Source: Ursus arctos
Lineage: Eukaryota > Chordata > Mammalia > Carnivora > Ursidae
Reading direction: 5' to 3'
Length of the DNA: 64,000 nucleotides
Assembly (NCBI RefSeq): GCF_023065955.2
Contig: NW_026622863.1
Coordinates: 49,582,177-49,646,176, forward strand
Every line of letters begins with the position of its first letter. Within the stretch, counting starts at the first letter, position 1. The position numbers were made by a program, and so were the translations under genes. This document shows positions 53,068-64,000 of this stretch, in pieces. The notes beneath the pieces were generated by a model. The model was not told where the DNA came from, searched no databases, and was given only the letters and a program-made list of their open reading frames with translations.

Positions 53068-56000
53068 ATGGCGCCGGGAGGCAGTGGCGGGGGCAGCACG
53101 CGCTGCTCGAAAAGCGAGGCCGATTCCGGCTTCCTGGGGCTGCGGCCCACTTCGGTGGACCCGGCGCTGAGGCGGCGGCGGCGAGGCCCAAGAAATAAGA
53201 AACGAGGCTGGCGGCGGCTCGCTCAGGAGCCGCTGGGGCTGGAAGTTGATCAGTTCCTAGAGGACGTGCGGTTGCAGGAGCGCACAAGCGGGTGCGTGGG
53301 GCGGGACTTCCGGGCCGGCCACGTTAGGAGTGGCGGGGTGCGAGACCGAGCGTGCTTGGGGGGACTTCCGGGGGGCTGTGCGAGTCTGTTTCGGGCACCG
53401 CTGGACTCTGGGGTGAGGTTGGGCGACTTGGGTTACCAGATACAGGTCCCCCAGTGTCAAATTAGAATTTAGGTAAATAGTAATTGTAGCGCAAGTATGT
53501 GCCGTGCATCCATTTTTGCGTAGTGCTGAGCGATAATTATTACGGTATTTTATGCATTATGATTTGTTAAGTACTAAGTTCTGTGATTTAAAGGGAGAGG
53601 CTTTAGCTTGGTGGGATCCCATGGCGGGAAGAAGGCGGTTGAATGAGCATAGTATTAGAGCCCTGAGAGGTAAGCCTCCCTCCCCAGCAGCTTGCACCCT
53701 TCCCAACATCTCTGGCTGACATTCTGCTTTCGTCTCTCCTAGTGGCTTGGTGTCAGAGGCCCCGGATGAGAAACTCTTCTTCGTGGATACCGGCTCCAAG
53801 AAAAAAGGTGCGAAAGAGCTTTCGGTGTCCCTGTTAGCTCCTTCTCTAGGCTGGCTCAGCCTCCGAAAGAGTCTTTGTTGATGGCATGGAGTGGATGGCA
53901 GGCATCGGCTAGGAAGGGTCTTTGCTATAAACAGGAGGGCCTGGAGATGAAAGACTAACAAGTCAGATTTTTTTTTTTGAGGTATCCGAGCTTTCAGTCT
54001 TCAATCTGGCAATTTCCAAGTCTCCATCTGGCACAGAGAAGCCTGCAGGGGTCTGCCTGTGAGTAGATTAAACGTAAACTGGGAGGCCTCATTAACTTGC
54101 AGAAAAGTTGTAAGGGATGAGACCTGTTTTAGTAAGACGTGCTTGGATAAGAATGAGAGGATCTGTTTTAATGAGTAGGTAAGAAGCTCGTCTTAATCTG
54201 CTCGCTTTTATTTGCCAAAAGGCAGGGTTGCGGGGGGGTAGCTGCTGAAACACAGTGCAGGAGAGGTGAGTTAGAGGTGGCTTGAGCAAATAATACACTT
54301 TTCATCGGTAGGTAGAAAAACAGACCGAGAATAGACGATCGCTTAAACGAGGGGATAGAAGACAAGCTAAGGGTCTGCTTTAATGAGCAAATGGCAAGCT
54401 GTTTTAGCAGCAGGATGCCCTTAGGGAGCACGTGTGGGTTCAGTCCAGGGGTCCGTTCCAAGGAACTGAGACGGCCTGTTTCAGTGAGCAGAAAAAGAGG
54501 GAAAGGGACCTGCTTTGAGGTGCAGGAAACTTTGAGCAAGCAAGCAAGAGATGATTATTAAAGAGGTCACCTTTCACGGGAGCGAGCGTGTGAACAGCGA
54601 GGGGAAGGCAGGACCTGCCCTAGTGAACAGGGTAGTCACGAAGGCGTGCTGTGGCCAGTATGAAGTCTCTGGGAACAGAGGAGAGGCAGTTTATAGTTTC
54701 TGCTTTAGGCTTAAAAAGGAAAGACAGAGGCACTGTTCGTGGCCTGTTAGTCTGGCTGTGGCTTACGGGCTCCATTCCGGTGCTACAGCAGCTCCAGTGG
54801 CATGTGACTGACCGACTCGTGGCTCTCAGTTTCAGGCCGTGGGGACACAGGGAAGAAAAAAAAGAAACAAAAAAACAAAGATAATACTGACCGTGGGCTT
54901 TCCCAGGTGATCACGGTGCCTTATGCTGTTGTAGTAATTACCTTTCCAGACAACCCCGTGAGGTAGGCATTAAGGTTCTCATTTTGGAAGGCCCGGAGAA
55001 ATGAGGTCTTCTATGATGTAGCCTGGGAAACGGAAGGACGTGGGTTCTGTCCTAGCGTGTGTGGTCCTGGAGTTTGCTTTTCACTATCGGGTGAAAGAAG
55101 GTGGAAAACCGTTGTGCTGAGAATCAGACATTTTGGGTCCCGAGTCCAGCTCCCTGGGCCTCAGTGTCACTTGGTCGACTTCTTTCTCGTTAGCATTCCT
55201 GGTTTCCCTGCCTTGTCCAGAAGCCCCTAGTGGGCAGGGCTGTGGGTCTAACGCTCTCTCTGTTCCCAGCACAAGGCTGCCTCCAGGTGGCCCCGGAAAT
55301 GGGTGTGGGGGGGGGAGGCTTGGCAGAGCTTGGACACCTTGGTCATCTCTTTCCCCAGGTGGAAGCCGGGGGCCAGCCCGAGGCTCCACGTCTGCACCGG
55401 GATGCGGGTCTGATGGCTGCCGGGGAGCTGAAACGCAAGGGGTGGGGAGTTGGTCTTGGGAAACGAGAGGAGGCCAGAGCCCTTGATTGCTCTCCTTTCT
55501 CCCAACCCCAGAGCTGAACAAGAAGAGGACCAAAAGCCAGAAAAGGTCACTTCTTCTCAAGAAACCCCTCCGTGTTGACCTCGTCCTAGAGAACACATCC
55601 AAAGTCCCTGCCCCCAAAGAGTGAGTGCCCCCCACCCCCAGACCCGTCTTTCCTGCTGGGCTCTGGCATCATGCCCTCCTCTGCCGCAGCTGCCACTCAC
55701 TTCCGGCCCTAAGGGAGTTCCTGGGGAGGGATGGGGTCAGGTGAGCGGCACTTGGAGGGGAGGGATGGGGTCAGATTGGGGCTTTGGGAGGGTGGATCGG
55801 AGGAAATGAGGTGGGGCCTGGGTGTTGTGGCTGAGGCAGGCAGCTGGGGGGCCTCGGCCCAGCCAGGAGCTCTGGGGATGGAGAGGAGGGATGACGAGTG
55901 GTAGCCATCAGGAGGCCCGGCAGGCTGGCTTAGTGACAGCTCTGAAGGAGGGGAGGTTGGATGGTGATGGGGCGGACAGAGGGCAGCTCCTGAGATGGGG

Positions 56001-59000
56001 ATGTGGGAGGAACGGCTGTGGGGGCGAACCTGAGGTCAGTTTTGAACTGATGTATTTTAGGTTCCTGGGAGATCCGAAGGGCTAGGGCTGCAGAGGCCGC
56101 CATATTGTTGGCTCTCGGGTCAGGGGTTGGGCTCTGAAGCTGGGTAGGAGACGCAGGAGGAGCCCAGAGGAGGTTCACCTTGTAGAGGGTGCTCAGGAGA
56201 GGGGCTGCTGAGTAGTGGGGGGTGCAGAGCCCAACTGGGAGGAGGCGGGCCCTTTCTCAGGCCTCTGCTTCACTCCACCTGTGCTGCTTCTCCTCCACCC
56301 AGCGTGCTCGCCCACCAGATCCCCAACGCCAAGAAGCTCAAACGGAAGGAGCAGCTATGGGAGAAACTGGCCAAGCAAGGCGAGCTGCCCCGGGAGGTGC
56401 GCAGGGCACAGGCCCGGCTCCTCAGCCCTCCCGCGACCAAAGCCAAGCCCGGGCCCCAAGACACCATCGAGCGGCCTTTTTATGATCTCTGGGCCAAAGA
56501 CAGTGAGTGCCCCTGCTGTTATTTGTGGGTGGGGATAAGGCTGCCCTGCACAGTTGTGCAGGTTGTGCACTGCACAAGAGCGCAGCGTCTAAGGGAGAGG
56601 GGCTCTGTGGGTGTTAACTCGATGATTCTTCGCCAAGTTCAGGGTCTTGAAGGGGCTCCTTTTTCCCGAGGGCCGCCCCCTGCCCCTTAGCCTTGGCTCC
56701 CTTCTGCTTTCTGGACCTGTCCATATGCTCTTTTGGCTGGCATTCAAAACCCGTCAAGGTCTGAGAGTCAGTCCTTCCCTTGTCCATGCTTCGGTGATGT
56801 CTTTAAGAGGGGGGAGGGATGGGAGGGAGCCCTTCAGGCCACACCTGCAAGCTCTCAACAGCCACCCCCCACTGCCTCCACAGACCCTCTGGAGCGGCCC
56901 CTGGCTGGCCAGGACACCTTTTTTCTGGAGCAGACCAAGAAGAAAGGGGTGAAGGTGAGACCATGGCAGCAGGGCGTCCTTGGCAGCCAGTCGGAGGAGG
57001 GCTGTGGTGGTGGGAGCTGCACTGGGGGCCTCGAGCCTTGGTCTCAGCCTGTGGCCAAGACCACACGTGCAGGAGCCAGGCCTTGAGCTGGTACCTCCGG
57101 AGGAGAGAGCCGGGTGGTGGCGGTCAGCGGGAGGTGCTTCAGGGGGGTAAGTAAAGCTTCCCTGAGAAGAGGCCTGTACCGATCTGTCCACTGGGGGCGG
57201 CTGCTGTGCCTGGACAGGAGGGCAGGGCTGAGTAGCAGGTCTGGAGGAGGCTGGCCTGGTGGGGGGGAGCACAACTCAGATTTTGGAGTTTTCCTGAGTG
57301 GTCTTACGGAAGAGAGTGATGGGGTCCAGGTAGCAGCTCTGAGGAGACAGGATCGGGGTGGGGGGTTGCTGAAGGGGTGACCCAGGACGGCACCCTTGGG
57401 CAGAAGCACTGAGACTGGTGGGCAGTCGGGGGTGGGGGCAGGGTGCTTGCAGGGTTACCCCCAGGCTTCTCCTGGGGACTGAGGGCCTTTGCTGGAGGCA
57501 CATGGGCAGCCACCGCCCCCAGCCTCCGCCGGGGTCTTACTGAGGTGCAGGTCCCATCTGCATTCAGATTCGGGCCAGGTGGACCTGGGTTTCTGCATTT
57601 GTCACAGGCTCCCGGCAGGGTCCAGGGCCACACTAGGAGCCTTTGTCAGCCCTCTGCCCACTGTTCCCTGCTCTGAATGACAGAGATTGCCTCACACGCT
57701 CTGCCGGTCCTGCTGCAGGTGTCAGAGTGACAGATTGGGGACTAAAATAAGGTGCCCTGTACCCCGTGTTTTCGCCAATGTTGCACACCAGGGGGGTCAC
57801 GGGCATGTTTCTCAGGAAAGGCAGGCAGGGCCCCTCCCTGCAGGGAGCTTGCTCGCCCTGGGGATGTGGCTCCCGTGGGTAGCACAGCAGCCGGGTAGCA
57901 GGTGTCCATTGTTGTAGACGCCGGACCACAGGCACCTGCCAGTTGAAGGCCGTGGGCCCTGCCAAGGCCACTGCCGTCTGCCGAGCCTGGAGTCTCGCAC
58001 CGGAGCTTGTGAGGTCTCGAGTCGTGGGGCTGCCAGGCTTCATGCTGCCTTGTCCTCCTCCAGCGGCCGCCACATCTGCACAATAAGCCCTCCCAGGTTC
58101 CTGCCGTGGAGGTGACACCGGCTGGAGCCTCCTACAACCCGTCCTTTGAGGACCACCAGGTACGCGGCCTCTCAGTTGTGACCTGGATGCTTGGTTGGCT
58201 TGCCTTCACCGGGCCCCTCCTCTGTGTCCGCCCGCTGCTGGGGAGTCAGCAGTGACTGGGGCAGCCCCCTGGCCTGCCCTTCTGCGGCTCATGGTCCAGT
58301 GGGGGAGACAGACCCATTCCCAGACAGCGATGACCCAGAGGGCTGGGAGGAGGGAACCCTGAGGAGCCTTGGGGGTCAGGGAGGGCTTCCTGGAGGAAGG
58401 GGATATCAGAGTTTAGACCAGAGGTCTGAGGAGGAGTTTGCTGTGGGAGGAGGGGAATGGGTGTTTCGGGCGTGTTCAAAAAGCAGCTTGTGCAAAGGCC
58501 CGGGGGTGTATGAGACCGCGCCGCCTTTCCAGGGAGTCCACGGGACTTAGATGCAAAAGGCCTCAAAGAAATGTTCGCAGTCTGAGCAGGTGAGATTTAT
58601 CTGAGGCCTAGGCTACGTCAGCAGTGGGACACCCGGCGGTGAGAGTCACCGTGTGTTTTGGTGACCTCTGTTGAACACGGATGTCGTGAACAGAGGGGAC
58701 AGACCTTTTGCCCTCGGGAGCACAGGTTCCCAGAGACAGGTTGAGATCCTTGAGGAGACACAGGACACTCACGCGAGTGCCGTTCAGCCTCGTTCACGGT
58801 AAGAGGGCCTCTCAGCCGACCGGGAGCAGAGCGAGCGGCCTTCTGCTCCTGAGGAACGGCGTCCACGGAAACGAACCCCGTGACGCCGAACAGGAGCAGG
58901 AGGAGGCTGGTCACAAGCAGAGGCGGCCACAGGCCACGGTCCGTTCCCCCGGGGACCGATGCGGGTGCTGGGGGAGAACGTGGAAAGGTCGGTCCGTGTT

Positions 59001-61607
59001 ATGTTGTTCACAGAACCGTAGTAGAGCTAGGATGCCCGCGCCTGAGGATTCGCCGCCTGACTGCTCACGGTTTAATGGTTGTTAGTGTGTCTGCAGAGTT
59101 GTGTGGCCCTCACCAGTGTGTTAGACTGTTTTCATCACCCCAGAGAGAGACTTGGCGCCATCGGCCGTCACCCTGCATGCCGCATCTTCCCTGTGTGGCT
59201 GCCGCTGTTGGTCCTGTCTTTAGGGATTTGCCTCTGCTGGGTCTCACGTGAGACCGCACCGTGTGCAGAGATCAGGGACTGGCAGAGTAGGCAGGAGGCT
59301 CGGGAGTAGACAGCGCCCCCTGTCTGTACCTGGGTCCTCACCCCGACCCCTTCCCCTCCCAGACCCTGCTGCTGGCGGCCCACGAGGTCGAGCTGCAGCG
59401 GCAGAAGGATGCGGAGAAGCTGGAGCGGCGGCTGGCCCTGCCCGCCTCGGAGAAGCCTGCCACCCAGGTGAGCCCACATCCCCCCGCCCCTCCCACTCGG
59501 CCTCCCCCGGCCTCGCCCGGCCCCTGACCCACTGCCTCCCACCCCAGGAGTCTGCGTTCCAGGAGATGTGCCAGGGGCTGCTGGAGGAGTCGGACGGGGA
59601 GGGGGAGCCGGGCGAGGGCCAGGACAAGGGGCCCGACGCTGGAGGCGAGCAGGCCGAAGGAGCGGAGGCTTCACCTACGCCCGTGCGCCTGGCCGCCGTG
59701 GAGAAGAAAACAGAGCAGCAGAGGCGGCGGGAGAAGACCGCCCGGAAGATGGTGAGCACAGCGGGCTCCAGCCTGCTTCTGCTTGTCTAGCAGCCCTTGG
59801 GCTCAGGATGCGGCAGGGAATGTTCCAGATCGAGTCTCGATGCCTTGGTGTTCTGTTTCAGGGTGGGGGGGGGGGATTTATGGACCACCAGTGGGTAAGG
59901 AAGGTGGTTTCAGGAGATAACTGCTGTGAAGAAGTGGAGGAAGGTGGCGTTGGAGGGGCCCCCGTGGAGGGGCGGTCCCCCGGGGGACGGCGCTCCCCCC
60001 GGCCCCTGACTCCGACCATCCTTGCTGCAGCGGGTACAGCAGGCCGAGGTGCGGGCCGCCCGGCTCCGGCACCAGGAGCTCTTCAGGCTGCGCGGGATCA
60101 AGGCCCAGGTGGCGCGGCGGCTGGCGGAGCTGGCCCGGCGGCGGGAGCAGCGGCGGATGCGGCGGCTGGCCGAGGCGGACAGGCCCCGCAGGCTGGGGCG
60201 GCTCAAGTGAGGCCCGGCGGGGGAGGGGGGCGGGGGGTCCTGGTTCCCTGCCTGGCCGCCTTCTGGAAGGTCATCTCTTCCCCACAGAGCCCCATGTTCT
60301 GGAAGGCCCACTGCCTAGGTGGGGCCTCTGGAGTCGGCTGCGGGCAAGGCGAGCCCCTAACACCCCGCGCCCATGTTCTCTAGGTACCAGGCCCCCGACA
60401 TTGACGTGCAGCTCAGCTCGGAGCTGTCTGACTCTCTCAGGACGCTAAAGGTATTTGCCCACCTGGGGTGTTGTGCTGTACGGGAGACCCCGTGCCCCGT
60501 GATGATACCCATCCTTGCTCCCCGTGCCCCCAGGGGCTGTGGGCGACATCATGGCTGCCCCCAGGTTGAGCCAGTTGGGCTGATGCCTGGGGGCTGAGGG
60601 CATGGGGTCCTCTGGGCTGAGGGGCCCGCTGGTATGGTGATTGGAGCCTGTGACCTGCGGAAGGCCTTTCCTCCCAGGCTGGTCCCAGAGCAGCCGCTGG
60701 TGTCCCGGCCCCACCTTTCCTTCTTCGGTGCCAGAGAGGTCTCCCTAAAGCTCAAAATGGGCCTTGGCCCTCCTCCGCTCAGAACCTGCCATAGCTCCCA
60801 GTGGCCCGGGCTCCTCGTTGCAGCCCTGGGCCCTGTGGGTTGGCCTGCCTTGGGGCTCCAACCAAGTCTACTTCATTCGTGGGCCAGCCGTGCGCCCGCT
60901 GCTGCCCCCTGCCCGGTGTGCTCCACTCCTTCAACGGCCTCCATCCCGTTGATTCTGCAAACCTAGCCCAGGGGTCCATGCGCATCACCCCACCTGCTCA
61001 GGGCCAGGCTGAGGCCCGTGGAGAGGTCAGAGGCCCCCCACGCTGAGGCCTCCCTCTCTGTGTCCCGCAGCCCGAAGGCAACATTCTCCGCGACCGTTTC
61101 AAGAGCTTCCAGAAGAGAAACATGATCGAGCCTCGGGAGAGAGCCAAGTGAGGGTCCCCGGGGCTGCCGTGGGGAGTGAGGGCTTCGGGAAACTTCCGCG
61201 CCTGTGCTTGGTGGGCTTGCTGGCCACTGACCGCTCCCTCCCCTCCTGCAGGTTCAAGCGGAAGTACAAAGTGAAGCTTGTGGAGAAGCGCGCGTTCCGC
61301 GAGATCCAGTGAGCGGCGCTCCCCTTCCCTGCCAGGCCCACTGGGCTCCCGGCTGTGACAGAAACCCCTCTAAGCTACTTGAGAAGGAGTCCTTGTCCTT
61401 CCCTCCTTCCCGGTGGGATCTTTTGGCCAGACCCGGGAGAGGGGCAGCCCACTAGATGCCCTTGAACCCAGAGTCAGGGCAGGGGAGGGTCCCCAAAGGG
61501 AAGTGGAAGGGCCCGAACCAGAGTTGGGGGGTGTCCAGTGGGTGAGGCTGTGGGGCCCTTCCTCCCTTCATGCCCTCAGTGCCCTCTCCTCTGTCCCCAG
61601 GTTATAG
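53068..61607 (+). CDS. NOP53: NOP53 (GLTSCR2), nucleolar 60S ribosome biogenesis factor, 13 exons
   Basis: Nucleolar protein that works in 60S maturation and brings the MTR4-exosome to pre-rRNA; also reported as a p53/PTEN regulator. Exons: 53068-53291, 53743-53807, 55512-55620, 56303-56502, 56884-56954, 58064-58159, 59363-59467, 59548-59751, 60031-60206, 60384-60450, 61071-61147, 61252-61308, 61601-61607. They sum to 1,458 nt, 485 residues plus TAG; human has 478. The start at 53068 (MAPGGSGG) matches the human N-terminus; an in-frame ATG lies at 52963. Visible parts: basic [16 protein letters not shown] stretch; LFFVD at residues 86-90, matching the MTR4 arch-interacting motif; KKKRTK-like basic sequence; acidic [12 protein letters not shown] in exon 8; Arg-rich helix in exon 9 (residues 359-416); and a highly conserved end, YQAPDIDVQ to KRAFREIQL. 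The last exon supplies only the final Leu and stop. Confidence 0.97.
53808..55511 (+). other. NOP53 intron 2
   Basis: Mostly unrecognised sequence, with repeated short phrases about GAG, AAG and TTTAATGAG from 54110 to 54640 that look like a degenerate tandem array. A MIR-like fragment is at 54910-55060 (reverse). No coding exon was seen. Confidence 0.6.
56955..58063 (+). other. NOP53 intron 5
   Basis: About 1.1 kb of GC-rich sequence between exons 5 and 6. I recognise no repeat family, RNA gene or extra exon in it. Confidence 0.6.
58200..58560 (-). repeat. L2 LINE fragment in NOP53 intron 6
   Basis: GGGGGAGACAGACCCATTCC, GGGAGGGCTTCCTGGAGGA, GCTTGTGCAAAGGCCCGG: reverse L2. Confidence 0.65.
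59045..59170 (-). repeat. Old L1 3'-end scrap in NOP53 intron 6
   Basis: GGTTTAATGGTTGTTAGTGT, GCAGAGTTGTGTGGCCCTCA, TGTTTTCATCACCCC: the same L1M-type 3' end seen at 31785. Confidence 0.55.
60493..60602 (+). ncRNA. SNORD23: Box C/D snoRNA candidate, SNORD23 position, NOP53 intron 10
   Basis: C box GTGATGA at 60499-60505, D box CTGA at 60594-60597, and a terminal stem TGCCC (60493-60497) with GGGCA (60598-60602). This gives about 110 nt. It starts 43 nt after exon 10 inside intron 10. Human NOP53 (GLTSCR2) is a known host of SNORD23, near its 3' end, which supports the name. A second CTGA at 60580-60583 could serve as an internal box. I do not claim an rRNA target. Confidence 0.65.
60640..60970 (+). 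repeat. Possible L2 fragment in NOP53 intron 10
   Basis: Contains an L2-like order of phrases (ACCTGCCATAGCTCCCAGTG, CCCGGTGTGCTCCACTCCTT) but is strongly diverged. It begins about 40 nt after the snoRNA candidate. Confidence 0.35.
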
Positions 61608-61660
61608 CTGCCGCGGGTTGCCGGAGCCCCCACCCTACAATAAAACACCGCTGACCGACA
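61608..61660 (+). other. NOP53: NOP53 3' UTR and polyadenylation signal
   Basis: AATAAA at 61639-61644, only 31 nt after the TAG. The 3' UTR is therefore about 50 nt, very short. Confidence 0.9.
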
Positions 61661-64000
61661 CCTCGGGCTCATGTGTGACTTGTCTCCCTCCTGGGGGCAG
61701 CTTCTCTGTGTGTCCTTCTGTAGCACGTGGAGGTGCAGGTGCGAGAACGTTCATCTCCACTGAAGCCTAGTGTGGCCAGATCTTAGGGGGAGAAGGCAGA
61801 GGAGACGGGGCTTGCAGGCTGGCAGGCGCCGGGGGGCAGTGGAGACCGCAGCTGGGTGTCTGACGGGACACAGCCCACGTCCTTCTGCCCAGGGGACTGA
61901 GAGCAGGTCTGGGTACAGCCCTGTCATGTGGGTGGTGCTGACTTTTGCCGAGCACCTACAGTGCTCGTAAGCAGACAGATTCCCTCCCAACAACCCAGTT
62001 GAGGGGGGCCAGTCCTCTCTGTTCTGAAGGTGAGGGACCGGAAGCACATCCGAAGGGACTAATCCCTCCTCCCCATACCGGTTTCAAAAGGGATTTTTTA
62101 AAACCTTCCTTTTACAAGTAATAAAGGACCATATTCTCAGTGTGAATCACTGATCCCAAAGCACCGTGATTATTGCCCTGAACCTTTGTTTTCCAGTCAA
62201 GCCCGTTCCCTTCTCTGCAAAAGTAACTCTCACTGTGGTTCAGCGTGAATGATTCCAGCACGTTCCGTATGTGATTCTGTTAAATTATATACATGCACGT
62301 GCAAAAATAGAATTGTTTTCATTTTTCTATGTCTCGGATACAGTCATACTATACATAGTTCTGTAGAACTTTCTCCATCTGTACAGGGTGCTTCTTTCTC
62401 TTATCTTTTTTACAGCTGCTCAGAATTTCAGTGTGTGGGCGTGCCATAACGTCACCCCGGCTCCCACTGGTCCATCTAACGACCCTGGAAGGAGTATCGT
62501 CCATGGGCCATTTCACATGTGCCTGTAGGACAAGCCCCTGGAAGGGAAAATATATGTAAAGGGTTTGATAGGTTCGGTCACATCCTCGTCCACGTTGGGA
62601 TGTGCTGGTTTTTCCCCTGCAGTGCGGTTTGCTCCGAGCTTTCCTTTTTTTTTTTTTTTTAAGATTTTATTTATTTATTCGACAGACAGCCAGCGAGAGA
62701 GGGAACACAAGCAGGGGGAGTGGGAGAGGAAGGAGCAGGCTCCCAGCGGAGGAGCCTGATGTGGGGCTCGATCCCAGAACGCCGGGATCACGCCCTGAGC
62801 TGAAGGCAGACGCTTAACCGCTGTGCCACGCAGGCGCCCCTGCTCGTAGCTTTCTCGCTGTGTGATCTCCCAGTCTTCAGTTCACTGTGGTTATCAGTGA
62901 GGTTGATACACGTTTGCAGGTCCTCACCGGCACTTTGCTCTGTGCTGGTTAAACCGGACCGTTTTCCTCCTAGACGGCATTTTCTTGTTTACTTGGCGTA
63001 GCTGTTGGTTACGGCTCCTGAAGTCTGTCCTGCACGTTCCAGGTCCGAACATTTCTCCCAGGCTGTTGCCTTTTTGCTTTGTATCCGGTATCTGTCAGAA
63101 GACTGTTTGTCACGTTCTGTTAGCCTTTCCCTTTTTTATTGTGGCCTTTGGAAAGGTTCCTCTGGGACGTGATGTTTATAAAAATAGAGCCAGCGGTTTA
63201 TAAAAGAAGTGGATGAAGAGGAGACTAATGCCAGCCCCCCCCCCCTTCCTCCCACATCCTGTAAAACATCAGGGCTTTAAGGAACTGTCCCTGCTGTCGC
63301 TCCCCCTCTCCCCTCATAAAAGTAAAAAGGAATGTTGTGCAGACAGGAGAATGTGCGGATGGGGAGGAGGGGGCAGGGCATGGTCAGCTGAGGTGAGAAT
63401 CCGAGCCACTCTGTGCAGAAGGAGCCTTAAGCCTCAGCCTCTGACCCCAAAATCCCAGAAACCCATTCTGGGGAGGAAACTGGATGCCCAGAGCCAGCCA
63501 CAGCGCATGCGTCAAATACGAGGGTGCGGGGGGCTGGGCTGGTCAGCGCTATTCCGGGGCACGTCCCGCAGCCTGGAGAGCCCTCCGGAAGCTCACGCCG
63601 TTTAATCGCCTGGGGAAATGCGTCTGTTCCCCTGCGTGCAGAACACGGGCCTGTGGCAAAGGCACGATCTGGGGTTTTCTGCACGTAAGTTACAATTCAC
63701 ATCTGAATTTTACATCCAAAGAGAAAAAAACTGCTGAACTCGAGCTCCCAAAGATTTGCAAGCTGAGCGCTGCGCTGAGGGCTGCAACTTCCTTTCAAAC
63801 GCATAGAACAATAGGGTGTTAAGCGGACAGAGGCCCAGATGCCTCGTAAAATAAATACGGTGACACGTGAATGGTAGAATCTAGGTTGGGGGGCACACGG
63901 AAAACTCTCAACTTCACTGTTTGAAAACGCATAGTTTTTTGGCGGGGGAGGGGGGGGCACAGCGTGATGCCGCTGGAGCTCAAGTGTGGCCATTGATTCG
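61661..64000. other. Region downstream of NOP53
   Basis: No gene was recognised; in human the next gene is SELENOW, farther downstream. A MIR-like scrap is at 61930-62050, old L1-like sequence at about 62080-62640 and 62840-63200, one SINEC at 62647-62839, and a C run at 63234-63245. From 63250 to 64000 I see nothing identifiable. Confidence 0.6.
62647..62839 (-). repeat. Carnivore SINEC, young ursid-type subtype, reverse strand
   Basis: Poly(T)/AAGATTTTATTTATTTATTC to CCACGCAGGCGCCCC, with GGGATCACGCCCTGAGC and CGCTTAACCGCTGTGCC. Inserted in an old L1-like segment. Confidence 0.95.

Noticed and set aside
58618..58914. - strand frame in NOP53 intron 6 with a signal-peptide-like start ([16 protein letters not shown])
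   Set aside because: The apparent start is GTG, not ATG. There is no Kozak context, promoter or splice support, and the frame lies between an L2 and an L1 scrap. CpG density is somewhat high, so a retrocopy cannot be fully excluded, but I recognise no parent gene.
59300..59320. AGCGCCCCCTGTCTG near NOP53 exon 7 as another CTCF site
   Set aside because: Only half of the core matches.
1..64000. CRISPR array, insertion sequences, operons or other prokaryotic features
   Set aside because: The window is clearly mammalian: GT-AG introns, SINEs and CpG islands. Direct repeats seen are microsatellites, minisatellites and SINEs.

Overview
This is vertebrate, almost certainly carnivoran, genomic DNA. 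Three protein-coding genes, all on the + strand, can be read exon by exon: the coding part of BICRA (GLTSCR1), all of EHD2, and all of NOP53 (GLTSCR2). From memory this is the gene order of human 19q13.33. At least 17 tRNA-derived SINEs of the carnivore SINEC type (core CGCCTGGGTGG, tail AAATAAATAAA) are scattered through introns and intergenic DNA. The commonest young subtype has CACAGCGGTTAA after the core and GCGTGATCCC in the B-box area. I associate that with bears and the giant panda, so an ursid or close caniform is the best guess; species is inference.

Layout: 1-4785 is a BICRA intron (the noncoding 5' exons lie upstream of the window). 4786-25716 holds 13 BICRA coding exons that join without a frame break into 1,569 residues, followed by a 3' UTR to about 26650. 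26650-33900 is intergenic and repeat-rich: SINEC, L1 and MLT1-like remnants, and a Tigger2-type element with a SINE inside it. 33900-51315 is EHD2: a noncoding first exon in a CpG island, five coding exons giving exactly 543 residues, and a 3' UTR. 51320-52950 is a short, GC-rich intergenic gap. 52950-61660 is NOP53: 13 exons, 485 residues, and a very short 3' UTR. Intron 10 of NOP53 carries a box C/D snoRNA candidate in the place expected for SNORD23. 61660-64000 is intergenic DNA with old L1-like sequence and one young SINE.

The three genes are not an operon and their products work in different places: BICRA in the non-canonical BAF chromatin-remodelling complex, EHD2 as a membrane-bending ATPase at caveolae, and NOP53 in nucleolar 60S ribosome maturation. 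All exon borders follow GT-AG, no coding exon is disrupted, and phases match across every junction, so the genes look intact.

No unknown biological system was found. The items most worth checking are a convergent pair of strong CTCF-like motifs bracketing EHD2, a perfect 17-bp hairpin with a GCAA loop that looks like a templated inversion, a 24-base poly(C) tract forming the splice acceptor of a BICRA domain exon, a long TG/CG Z-DNA-prone tract in EHD2 intron 3, a CpG-island-like patch behind a long polypyrimidine tract in EHD2 intron 4, and the NOP53 promoter and terminal-exon arrangements. Exon assignment rests on recognising the human protein families from memory; no alignment was run.
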